Shown: piece by piece, positions 8,182-16,228 of the stretch | Layout: every line of letters starts with the position of its first letter | How positions within the stretch are numbered: the stretch's first letter is position 1 | Origin: VXNJ01 sp009840625 | GTDB lineage: Bacteria > Chloroflexota > UBA11872 > VXNJ01 | Assembly: GCA_965207915.1 (NCBI GenBank) | Contig: OZ242304.1 | Span: 372,001 to 436,000 of the forward strand | Length of the DNA stretch: 64,000 nt | Reading direction: 5' to 3' | Notes under the pieces: model-generated | The model's database searches: none | What the model saw: only the letters and a program-made list of their open reading frames with translations | Told to the model about the DNA's origin: nothing | Made by a program: the position numbers and the translations under genes

Positions 8182-9269
8182 AGGACAACCATGTTGTTGC
8201 GGTGGATGACCTCGGCTCCGAATTCGTACCCGAGGCGATCGCTGATCTGGGAGGAACTGGCTCCTGCAATCCTAGAAACATCTTGGCAGTCGTAGGAAGC
8301 GAGCCCCCGGGCGATCTCCTGGTCGTCGGCATCCAGGACCGCGACCAGATCGCCGCGCTCGAAGTCGCCGCTGGCGTCGAGCACCCCGACCGGCAGGAGG
8401 CTGCCGCGGCGGTAGCGCAGGGCGTCGGCCGCGCCGCTGTCAACGCGGATCGTTCCGCACGGCGCAAATTCGGCCAGCATCCAGCGCTGGCGAGAACCGG
8501 TGCGCCGCGAAGGCGCCGAAAACCAGGTCCCGATCCGCTCGCCCCCGGCGATCCGCACCGTCACGTTGGGCGTCCTTCCCGAGGCGATCACGGTTACCGC
8601 GCCGTGCGATTGAGCCAGCCGCGCGGCGTCGAGCTTGGAACGCATGCCGCCGACCGAGTGGGTCCCGGAGGGTGCCCCGGCCAGACGGTAGTGCTCGTCG
8701 GTGATGGCGCCGACCTCGCGCAACAGCTTTTGCTCGCCGTTGGCGGCGCGCCCGTAAAACCCGTCGACGTCGGTGAGGATCACGAGGATGTCGGCATCCA
8801 CCAGGTTCGCGACGAGGGCCGACAGACGGTCGTTGTCACCGAATTGCAGTTCCTCGGTCGCGACCACGTCGTTTTCGTTAACGATCGGCAGAATCCCCAT
8901 CCCCAGCAGCGCCAGGCAGGCGTTGCGGGCATTTAGGTATCCGGAACGCCGCTCCAGGTCGGAACGCGAAATCAACGCCTGGGCGGCCAGCCGGCGGTGT
9001 CCTTCCAGACAGCGGCGGTAGGTCTCGATAAGCGGCGACTGACCCACCGCGGCCAATACCTGGCGGACCGCGGTCGATTCCGATCCGTCGCCGCGGCGGC
9101 CCAGGATGCCGGCCCCGGTGGCGACTGCACCGCTGGAGACCAGCATGACCTCGTGGCCTTCCTCGAATAGGCCGGTGATCTGCTCGCAGAGATCGGCGAT
9201 AAACCCGTCATCGAGGTTGCCGTCGGACCGCGTCAGCAGCGACGATCCGCACTTGATCACTATGCGCAT
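8178..9269 (-). CDS. proB: Glutamate 5-kinase with PUA domain
   Basis: First, feedback-regulated enzyme of proline synthesis. The amino-acid-kinase domain starts MRIVIKCGSSLLT and includes EVMLVSSGAVATGAGIL, PIVNENDVVATEELQFGDNDRLSALVA and VDADILVILTDVDGFYG, then GTHSVGGMRSKLDAARLA. The last 90 or so residues form a PUA domain (DSGAADALRYRRGSLLPVGVL region). The frame is open 21 codons further upstream, but the ATG at 9269 fits the family N-terminus exactly and is used here. About 363 residues, normal. Divergent from the EF-G-like gene at 9600 across a 330-nt spacer. Confidence 0.96.
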   Translation of the reverse strand: MRIVIKCGSSLLTRSDGNLDDGFIADLCEQITGLFEEGHEVMLVSSGAVATGAGILGRRGDGSESTAVRQVLAAVGQSPLIETYRRCLEGHRRLAAQALISRSDLERRSGYLNARNACLALLGMGILPIVNENDVVATEELQFGDNDRLSALVANLVDADILVILTDVDGFYGRAANGEQKLLREVGAITDEHYRLAGAPSGTHSVGGMRSKLDAARLAQSHGAVTVIASGRTPNVTVRIAGGERIGTWFSAPSRRTGSRQRWMLAEFAPCGTIRVDSGAADALRYRRGSLLPVGVLDASGDFERGDLVAVLDADDQEIARGLASYDCQDVSRIAGASSSQISDRLGYEFGAEVIHRNNMVVL

Positions 9270-9599
9270 TGGGGATGTTGTTCGAAGGGTTGGCCGGGCA
9301 ATTCCGAAGGCATGCACATCCAGTGGCCGCACCGCCCCAAGCGGGTGCCGGCAGCGAACCGCGGCTGAACGTCTCCCTAGATTTTCGCGCCCGCCCGGTA
9401 GCCCCGCGGCAACCGTCCGCCAATCCGCCGGAGGCCAACGGACGGTTAATCAGTCCGGCCGGTCGCCGGTGCGCGATTCGGCCGAATCCGAATGGAGCGC
9501 GGTCCGGCGACGCACTTGGGCAAAATCAAAAGTTCCCTGATGAACCGGGGGCCAGCGAAAATTGCAACCCGGCTACCCGACCGACGGTGAGAAGCAGCG
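9270..9599. other. Divergent intergenic region between proB and the EF-G-like gene
   Basis: 330 nt with no credible gene: short frames here lack family-like sequence. It must hold the promoters of both divergent genes, but I see no strong -35/-10 pair. The most notable element is a perfect 9-bp inverted repeat, AACCGTCCG at 9410-9418 and CGGACGGTT at 9439-9447, separated by 20 nt. The 60 nt before the EF-G-like start are comparatively AT-rich (around 9528-9545). Confidence 0.6.
9410..9447. repeat. Perfect 9-bp inverted repeat between divergent genes
   Basis: Arms AACCGTCCG (9410-9418) and CGGACGGTT (9439-9447) with a 20-nt centre. Arm centres are about 29 bp apart, close to three helical turns, which would suit a dimeric or tetrameric repressor; a hairpin with a large loop is the alternative. 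No T-run follows on either strand, so a terminator is unlikely. Function is inference. Confidence 0.4.
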
Positions 9600-11615
9600 A
9601 TGAAGCAGTACCCGACTGATCACGTCCGCAACGTGGTCCTGCTCGCCCAGAAAGGGAACGGCAAGACCACGCTGGCCGAAGCCTCGCTCTACGCCAGCGG
9701 CGTCACGTCACGCATGGGTCGAGTCGAGGATGGCAACACGCTTTCTGATTTCCAGCCCGAGGAAGTCGCCCGCCACACCTCGACCGCCCTGTCGGTGTTG
9801 GCGTGCGAGTGGCAGGGCCGCAAAATCAACATCATCGACGTTCCCGGGGACCCCGAATTCGGCGGCGAAATCACGTCCGGCATCTGGGCCGCCGACTGCG
9901 CCGTGATCATGGTCGACGCGACCGCGGGGATCGAGGTCGGCACCGAACTTGCCTGGCTGAACGCTTCCCGCGCCGATCTGCCGGTGGTATTCGCGCTCAA
10001 CAGGCTCGATCGCGAGAACATCGACTTCGCGGCCGTGGTGTCCGAACTTGGCGAGGCTTACGGGGCGGTGACTCCGATGCAGGCCCCCTACGGGACGGGC
10101 TCCGCATTCGCCGGCGTCGTCGACCTGATCGGCGAATCAGGCTTCCAGTTCGGGGAACGGACTTCGCAAAGCGAAGCAATTCCCGACGCGCTCGTCGAGG
10201 CGGCTGCTGCCGACCGCGCCGAATTGGTCGAGGCGATCGCGTCGCAGAACGAAGACCTGATCGAGCAATATCTGTTGGACGAAGAGATTTCGGCCGCCGA
10301 CCTGAAGTCCACCCTCGCCGACGCCGTAGCCGCCCGCGAACTGTTTCCGCTCTACTGCATATCGGCGGTCAACAACGCCGGGGTCGACTTGTTGCTGGCG
10401 GCGCTGGCCGAAATCGCGCCGCCGCCGCGGGCCCGGTCAGAGGGTGCCGATTGTGCGGTCGCCTTCAAGACGATCGTCGATCCCCAGATGGGCCATCAGA
10501 CCTACCTGCGCGTGTGCGCCGGCGACGTTTCAGGCGGCCACACCCTGCACAATCTCAGCCGCTCCGGCGACACTCGGATCGGCCACGTCTTCGCTCCTAT
10601 CGGGCGTGAGCAACAGGAGGTGCCGGGATTCGCGGTTGGCGACATCCTGCGAGCGCCCAAGCTTTCCGACACTCATACCGGCGACACCCTCAGCGCCGAC
10701 CGCAACGGCGACCCGCTGCCCGGTCCCAAGATGCCGGACCCGAACATGGCCCTGGCCGTGAGCCCCGAGTCCAAGGCCGACGTGGACAAACTGTCCACCG
10801 CCCTGCACCGGTTGACCGAACAAGACCCCTCGCTGCAGATCACCCGGGAAATGGAAACCGGGGAGACCCTGCTGTGGGGCCTGGGCGACTCCCACCTGAA
10901 CATCGCCCTGGAAATGATCGCCTCCAAATTCGGGGCCAAGGTCGAGGTGTCAACCCCGAAGGTGCCGTATCGCGAAACGATTCGGCGACCGCGGGTCGCC
11001 AACGGCCGCTACAAGCGCCAGTCGGGCGGGCACGGTCAATTCGGCGACGTGACGATCGTGCTGGAGCCGCTGCCGCTGGAGGAAGGTGAGTTCGAATTCG
11101 TCAGCGAAATAGTCGGCGGCGCTATCTCACGCAGCTACATTCCGGCGGTCGAAAAAGGCGTAGTGCAGGCAATGTCGGAGGGGATCCGCGCCAAATACCC
11201 GGTGGTCGGCTGTCGGGTCCGGTTGACCGACGGCAAGGAGCATAGTGTGGACAGTTCCGACCAGGCATTTCAGCTGGCCGGAGCGGCCGCCTTCCGCAAC
11301 GCCGCGGCCGAGGCGATGCCGACCATTCTCGAACCCATTCACGAAGTCCGAATTACGGTCCCCGACAACTTCACCGGGGCGATCATCGGCGACCTTAATT
11401 CCAAACGTGGCCACATCGTCGGCACCGACCAAGGCCAAGATTCGCAGGCGGTCATCATCGCCGAGGCACCGCTCGCCGAAACCCAGCGCTACGCGGTGGA
11501 CTTAAAGCAGATGACGCAGGGCCGGGGCAGCTTCACAAGCTCTTTCCTGCGATACCAGGAAATGCCGCAGCACCTGCAGAAAACGGTGGTAGACGCCTCC
11601 AACGGCTCCGGTTGA
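9600..11615 (+). CDS. Elongation factor G-like GTPase (FusA2-type paralogue)
   Basis: 671 residues with the complete EF-G domain order: GTPase, domain II, and C-terminal domains III-V (RRPRVANGRYKRQSGGHGQFGDV, then the DGKEHSVDSSDQAFQLAG block). It is not the main EF-G, which is at 44.5 kb. G1 is AQKGNGKT (16-23). G3 is D-V-P-G-D (80-84), so the catalytic switch-II His of EF-G is Asp. G4 is N-R-L-D (134-137) instead of NKxD. FusA2-like paralogues in Actinobacteria and Chloroflexota also lose the His, usually to Tyr. Their role is unclear; reduced or altered GTP hydrolysis and a stress or ribosome-rescue function are possibilities, not shown here. Tail-to-tail with xylA, 10 nt apart. Confidence 0.9.
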   Translation: MKQYPTDHVRNVVLLAQKGNGKTTLAEASLYASGVTSRMGRVEDGNTLSDFQPEEVARHTSTALSVLACEWQGRKINIIDVPGDPEFGGEITSGIWAADCAVIMVDATAGIEVGTELAWLNASRADLPVVFALNRLDRENIDFAAVVSELGEAYGAVTPMQAPYGTGSAFAGVVDLIGESGFQFGERTSQSEAIPDALVEAAAADRAELVEAIASQNEDLIEQYLLDEEISAADLKSTLADAVAARELFPLYCISAVNNAGVDLLLAALAEIAPPPRARSEGADCAVAFKTIVDPQMGHQTYLRVCAGDVSGGHTLHNLSRSGDTRIGHVFAPIGREQQEVPGFAVGDILRAPKLSDTHTGDTLSADRNGDPLPGPKMPDPNMALAVSPESKADVDKLSTALHRLTEQDPSLQITREMETGETLLWGLGDSHLNIALEMIASKFGAKVEVSTPKVPYRETIRRPRVANGRYKRQSGGHGQFGDVTIVLEPLPLEEGEFEFVSEIVGGAISRSYIPAVEKGVVQAMSEGIRAKYPVVGCRVRLTDGKEHSVDSSDQAFQLAGAAAFRNAAAEAMPTILEPIHEVRITVPDNFTGAIIGDLNSKRGHIVGTDQGQDSQAVIIAEAPLAETQRYAVDLKQMTQGRGSFTSSFLRYQEMPQHLQKTVVDASNGSG

Positions 11616-11625
11616 GTAAGCGCGG

Positions 11626-12786
11626 CTAGCGCACGCCCAGCAGAATCTCCACCGCCAACTGGTCCAGCCGTTCGTAACGGTACCCCTTGGCGGCGAGCAT
11701 TTCCAGGTCGAATTCGGCACCCTTGACTTCATTTGCGCGGTCGCTGCTGTAGCCGGCCGCAATTTCGTCCCATTCGTCGGACTGTTCGCGCAACCCGGCC
11801 AGGATTTCGGCGATTTCAGGGTCGGCGTTGAACCTGGACACCTTCTCCTTCAGGATCAGGTAAGTCCGCATGCAGCCGGCCGCGAAATCCCAGACACCGT
11901 CTTCGTCCTCGGTGCGGTAAGCGTGGGCGTCGAAGTGCCGCATGCCGTCCCAGCCCGAATCCTCCAGCAATTTGACCAGGAAGAAATTCGACTTTAACTG
12001 CACCGAACCGAAGCGAAAGTCCTGGTCGTAGCGGTCCATGTCTTGGTCGTTGAGGTCGATGTGGAAGAGTTTGCCGGCGTCCAGGGCCTGGGCGACCGCG
12101 TGCGGGAAATTGAGCCCGGCCATCGTCTCGTGGGCGACCTCGGGATTAACCCCCACCATCTCGGGATTGTCCAGGGTGGCGATGAATCCCAGCATCGAGC
12201 CGACCGTCGGCAGGAAGAGGTGCCCGCGCGGCTCGTTGGGCTTGGGCTCGAGCGCAAAGCGCATCCCGTATCCCTGATCGTTGCAGTATTCGCACAAGAA
12301 GTTCAGCGCTTCGCGAAAGCGCGCGTAGCCTCCGGTCAGGTCCTTGGCGGCGTCTACTTCAGCGCCTTCGCGGCCACCCCAGAACACGTAGGTGGTCGCG
12401 CCCAGCTCGGCGCCGAGGTCGATCGAGCGCATCGTTTTCTGCAGCGCGAATCGCCGCACCGCGGGATCGTTGGCGGTGAACGCACCCTCCTTGAACACCG
12501 GGTGCGTGAAGAGGTTGGTGGTCGCCATCGGGACTTTTAGGCCGTGGTCGGAGAGGGCCTGTTTGAAGGAGGAAACTATCCGGTCGCGTTCGCGTGGAGT
12601 GGCGTCGAAGGGAACCAGGTCGTTGTCGTGCAGGTTTACCCCGTAGGCTCCCAGTCCGGCGAGTTTCTCGACGATTCGCTCCGGCGGAATCGGATCGCGC
12701 ACCGGGTCGCCAAACGGGTCGCGACCGATATTGCCGACGGTCCAGAGACCAAAGGTGAATTTGTCAGCCGGGGTCGGATCGTACAT
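11626..12786 (-). CDS. xylA: Xylose isomerase, short (class I, Streptomyces-type)
   Basis: Interconverts D-xylose and D-xylulose (and glucose/fructose) with two divalent metals. The 386-residue length and N-terminus (PTPADKFTFGLWTVGN) match the short actinobacterial class, not the 440-residue class II. Active-site segments visible: LHDNDLVPF (catalytic His), TTNLFTHPVFK, YVFWGGREGAE, RFALEPKPNEPRGH (metal Glu), GVNPEVAHETMAG, FHIDLNDQDMDRYDQDFRFG (metal Asp/His cluster) and HFDAHAYRTED. No xylulokinase or xylose transporter is adjacent, so its pathway partners lie elsewhere. Starts 163 nt from the divergent acs gene. Confidence 0.95.
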   Translation of the reverse strand: MYDPTPADKFTFGLWTVGNIGRDPFGDPVRDPIPPERIVEKLAGLGAYGVNLHDNDLVPFDATPRERDRIVSSFKQALSDHGLKVPMATTNLFTHPVFKEGAFTANDPAVRRFALQKTMRSIDLGAELGATTYVFWGGREGAEVDAAKDLTGGYARFREALNFLCEYCNDQGYGMRFALEPKPNEPRGHLFLPTVGSMLGFIATLDNPEMVGVNPEVAHETMAGLNFPHAVAQALDAGKLFHIDLNDQDMDRYDQDFRFGSVQLKSNFFLVKLLEDSGWDGMRHFDAHAYRTEDEDGVWDFAAGCMRTYLILKEKVSRFNADPEIAEILAGLREQSDEWDEIAAGYSSDRANEVKGAEFDLEMLAAKGYRYERLDQLAVEILLGVR

Positions 12787-12897
12787 TGGGGCAAATCCTT
12801 GGCCACAGTCCTGGAGGTGGCGCCCGCCCGCTGCGAGGTGGCGCGGATTGAGCGTTCACAGTCTAGTGGGGACGGGCGTCGCCAAGATTTGCACGGC

Positions 12898-12903
12898 TAG
12901 AAT
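12898..12903 (+). promoter_or_regulatory. Candidate -10 box for acs
   Basis: TAGAAT at 12898-12903 is followed by an AT-rich run and sits 46 nt upstream of the acs ATG. No good -35 hexamer is visible at 16-18 nt. It is the best -10-like match in the 163-nt xylA-acs spacer on the plus strand. Confidence 0.3.
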
Positions 12904-12949
12904 TTTTGCCCCAGCTTCAGAATCCGCCCGCCCGCGACCGGCTCCCCAC

Positions 12950-14932
12950 ATGACCGAATCCAACCCGCAGCTGTTCCACCCGGACCCCGACGAAGCCCGC
13001 GGCGCCCCGATTTCTTCGCTGCCCGAGTACCAGCGCCTGCACCGCCTGAGCCTTAACGACCCGGAGCGCTTCTGGCGCGACCAGACGGACCAGTTCGAAT
13101 GGGACCGCCCGTGGACCAATCTCTGCGACTGGAACCCTCCGTTCGCGCGCTGGTTCACCGACGGCGCCCTCAATATCACGGTCAACCTGCTGGACCGCCA
13201 CGTGGCCGCCGGCAACGGGTCGCGGGTGGCCTACTTCTGGGAAGGCGAGCCGGGTGACCGCCGCACGATCACTTACGCCGACCTGCTGGATGACGTCTGT
13301 CGGGCCGCCAACGCGCTGTCCGAGCTGGGCCTGGAGTCCGGCGACCGCGTGATCATCTACATGCCGATGGTCCCGGAGCTGGTAACCGCGATGTTGGCCT
13401 GCGCGCGCCTGGGGGTGGTCCACAGCGTGATATTCGGCGGGTTTTCGGCTGATGCGATCCGTGACCGCGTACAGGACGCCGGCGCCCGAGCGGTCATAAC
13501 CGCCGACGGCGGATGGCGGCGAGGCAAGGTCATTGCCCTCAAGGACAACGTCGACCGCGCGCTGGCCGATGGGGCCTGCCCCAGCGTCGAAAACGTGCTG
13601 GTGCTGCGCCGCTGCCAAAACGAAATCGGGTTCGAAGCGGGTCGCGACCGCTATTGGGACGAACTGCTCGCCGAACAGACCGCAACCTGTCCGCCGGTGA
13701 GCTTGAGCGCCGAGCACCCGCTGTTCATCCTCTACACCTCCGGCACGACCGGCAAACCCAAGGGGGTGGTGCACAGCTGCGGCGGATACATGGTCTACAC
13801 CGCCATGACGTCGAAGCTCGCTTTCGGCCTCGACCAGGACGACATCTACTGGTGCACAGCCGACATCGGCTGGATCACCGGCCACAGCTACATCGTCTAC
13901 GGGATCCTGGCCAACGGGATCACATCCGTGATGTACGAAGGCGCTCCGGACTATCCGGACTTCGGCCGGTTCTGGCAGATGGTCGAGCAGTACAAGGTCA
14001 CTGTCTTCTACACCGCTCCGACGGCGATCCGGGCGTTCATCAAGTGGGGCGATGAATGGCCGGCCGGGTCGGACCTGTCCAGCCTGCGGGTCATCGGCAC
14101 GGTCGGTGAGCCGATCAATCCCGATGTCTGGCTCTGGTACCGCGAACACATCGGCGGCGGCAATTGCCCGGTAGTCGACACCTGGTGGCAGACCGAAACC
14201 GGCGGATTCATGATCACCCCGCTGGCGGCGGCGACCCCGACCAAACCCGGATCGGCGACCCTGCCGATGCTCGGCGTGGACACCGAGGTGCTGGCCGAAA
14301 ACGGCGAGCCGGCCGGCCCCGACCAGCGCGGTCTGCTGGTAATCCGGCGACCCTGGCCTTCGATCATGCGGGGAATATACGCCGACGGCTGGGGGGTGAC
14401 CGGTCACCCCGGCGAATTCGGGGACCTCGACCGCTTCAGCGAGACCTATTTCGAGCGGTTTCCGGGGTTGTACTTCACCGGTGACGCCGCCACCCGCGAT
14501 TCCGACGGCTATTTCTGGATCATCGGCCGGGTCGATGACGTATTGAACGTTTCCGGGCACCGCATCGGTACCGCGGAAGTCGAGAGCTCGCTGGTGAACC
14601 ACCCGTCGGTCGCCGAGTCCGCCGTCGTGGGAATTCCCGATCCCCTGACCGGCGAGGCGGTGGCCGCGTTCGTGACCCTGCGCGCCGGAGTGGCCGAATC
14701 CGACGACCTGGCCAGCGAACTTCGGGCGCACGTGGCCCAGAGCATTGGCGCGTTCACCCGGCCGAAGATTCTGCGTTTCGCGCCGGCGCTGCCCAAGACC
14801 CGTTCGGGGAAGATAATGCGGCGGCTGTTGCGGGAGATCGCCTCGTCGGGGACCGTCGCCGGCGACGTTACCACGCTCGAGGATGCGACCGTGGTAGAGG
14901 CCCTTGCCGCGAGCGGCGACGACGAGGACTGA
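12950..14932 (+). CDS. acs: Acetyl-CoA synthetase (AMP-forming)
   Basis: Activates acetate to acetyl-CoA through acetyl-AMP. About 660 residues, close to the 652 of E. coli Acs. ANL-family motifs: A3 loop YTSGTTGKPKGVVHS (about 260), DIGWITGHSYIVYG, VFYTAPTAIRAFIKWG, the acetate-pocket WWQTETGG, YFTGDAATRDSDGYFWIIGR (hinge Asp), and near the C-terminus PKTRSGKIMRRLLR with the Lys acetylated in Acs enzymes, implying possible control by a protein acetyltransferase. The frame is open upstream of 12950, but ATG-TESNPQLF begins where Acs proteins begin. Convergent with the enolase gene, 12 nt apart. Confidence 0.96.
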   Translation: MTESNPQLFHPDPDEARGAPISSLPEYQRLHRLSLNDPERFWRDQTDQFEWDRPWTNLCDWNPPFARWFTDGALNITVNLLDRHVAAGNGSRVAYFWEGEPGDRRTITYADLLDDVCRAANALSELGLESGDRVIIYMPMVPELVTAMLACARLGVVHSVIFGGFSADAIRDRVQDAGARAVITADGGWRRGKVIALKDNVDRALADGACPSVENVLVLRRCQNEIGFEAGRDRYWDELLAEQTATCPPVSLSAEHPLFILYTSGTTGKPKGVVHSCGGYMVYTAMTSKLAFGLDQDDIYWCTADIGWITGHSYIVYGILANGITSVMYEGAPDYPDFGRFWQMVEQYKVTVFYTAPTAIRAFIKWGDEWPAGSDLSSLRVIGTVGEPINPDVWLWYREHIGGGNCPVVDTWWQTETGGFMITPLAAATPTKPGSATLPMLGVDTEVLAENGEPAGPDQRGLLVIRRPWPSIMRGIYADGWGVTGHPGEFGDLDRFSETYFERFPGLYFTGDAATRDSDGYFWIIGRVDDVLNVSGHRIGTAEVESSLVNHPSVAESAVVGIPDPLTGEAVAAFVTLRAGVAESDDLASELRAHVAQSIGAFTRPKILRFAPALPKTRSGKIMRRLLREIASSGTVAGDVTTLEDATVVEALAASGDDED

Positions 14933-14944
14933 CCGGCCCGGAAA

Positions 14945-16084
14945 CTACCAGTTGGTGACCGCCCCGTCGGCGCGGCGGTATTCGGGGTTGCGGCGCATCC
15001 GAAAGGGATGCCGGGCGGCCGCTTCCAAGTCGATTTCGATGCCCAGACCGGGAGCATCCGACACGCTCAGGTAACCGTCCTCGATCCCGACCTGGGCCGG
15101 GAACACCTCGGACAGCTCACCGGGCAAGCGCGGCATCTCCTGGACTCCGACCAGCGGACTCGCCAGGCACAGGTGCACGCAGGCGGCGGCCGAGACCGGC
15201 CCCAGCGGGTTGTGCGGGGCCAGGTACTGGTAGTGGGTCTCGGCCCAGCCGGCGATCTTGCGGGCCTCCGAGATTCCGCCGGCGATGCACAGATCCACCC
15301 GCACGTAGTCGATCAGGTCGCGCTCGATCAGCGGCTTGAATTCCCATTTGCTGGCCAACTCCTCGCCGCCCGCGATCGGGATGTTGGTGTGGCGCCGCAC
15401 GTGCGCGTAGGCGTCCGGGTTTTCGGATCGGGCAGGGTCTTCAATGAAAAAGAGGTCCAGGCCCGAGAGGCGATCGGCCAATCGCACTGAATCGTGAGGG
15501 TCCAATCGGGTGTGGAAATCAACGCAGAGCTCGATATCGGGGCCTATCGCGGATCGCACCGCCTCGGCCCAGGACTGGGTCTGGCGCACGATGTGGCGGG
15601 GTTCGAAGATTCCGTTTGAGGCATCGGTTGTCGAAATCCGAACGAACTTGTAACCCTCCCCGACCGCGCGGCGCGCGTCGTCGGCGACCGCCTCGGGCGT
15701 GTCGCCGTTAACGTGCGCGTAGGCGACCACGCGTTCGCGGCATTTGCCGCCCAGGAGCTGATAGACGGGCACGCCAAGTGACTTGCCGAGGATGTCCCAG
15801 AGCGCAATGTCGATCGCCGAAACGGTCGCCGAGACAATCTGGCCGGCCTTGAAGAAGCCGCCCCGGAAGAGCCGCTGCCAGAGGTGCTCTATCCGGCGCG
15901 GGTCCTGGCCGACCAGGACATCCCGGAAGTGCTCGAGGCAGCCGGCGATCGCCAGCTCCTTGCCGGTTATGCCCGACTCGCCGACCCCGGTGATCCCGGC
16001 GTCGGTTTCCACGACAACGAAGTTAAAGTTTCGCCCGCGTTCGGCGTGGTAGACGGGGACCGCGCGGACATCGGTGATCTGCAT
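14945..16084 (-). CDS. Mandelate racemase/enolase-superfamily dehydratase, galactonate-dehydratase type
   Basis: 379 residues. N-terminal capping domain (MQITDVRAVPVY... GESGITGKE) followed by the (beta/alpha)7-beta barrel. Visible active-site elements: CVDFHTR (metal Asp plus catalytic His), FIEDPARSE (metal Glu), IAGGEELASKWEFKPLI (third metal Glu), DLCIAGGISEARKIA and APHNPLGPVS (second His). The DFH...IEDP...GGEE...APHNP pattern is that of D-galactonate dehydratase-like sugar acid dehydratases; the exact sugar acid cannot be assigned. Enolase-superfamily expansion is a reported trait of marine SAR202 Chloroflexota. The frame stays open far upstream, but that part is antisense to trkH; the ATG at 16084 is the family start. 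Confidence 0.88.
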   Translation of the reverse strand: MQITDVRAVPVYHAERGRNFNFVVVETDAGITGVGESGITGKELAIAGCLEHFRDVLVGQDPRRIEHLWQRLFRGGFFKAGQIVSATVSAIDIALWDILGKSLGVPVYQLLGGKCRERVVAYAHVNGDTPEAVADDARRAVGEGYKFVRISTTDASNGIFEPRHIVRQTQSWAEAVRSAIGPDIELCVDFHTRLDPHDSVRLADRLSGLDLFFIEDPARSENPDAYAHVRRHTNIPIAGGEELASKWEFKPLIERDLIDYVRVDLCIAGGISEARKIAGWAETHYQYLAPHNPLGPVSAAACVHLCLASPLVGVQEMPRLPGELSEVFPAQVGIEDGYLSVSDAPGLGIEIDLEAAARHPFRMRRNPEYRRADGAVTNW

Positions 16085-16228
16085 TAGAAACGGTGCTCCG
16101 GCACTGGGCGTTGTCGGGTTTTGGGCGGCATGCTTATTATTCTTGCGGCAGCGAATTGAGAGGGGTCGGACGCGGTAGCTAGCACCAGGACCAACGGTCC
16201 GCCGCCGCAGCGCGGTTCTCGCGACACG

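Noticed and set aside
12917..14731. 604-codon open frame on the minus strand opposite acs
   Set aside because: Shadow of acs; no family resemblance, composition typical of antisense in GC-rich genes.
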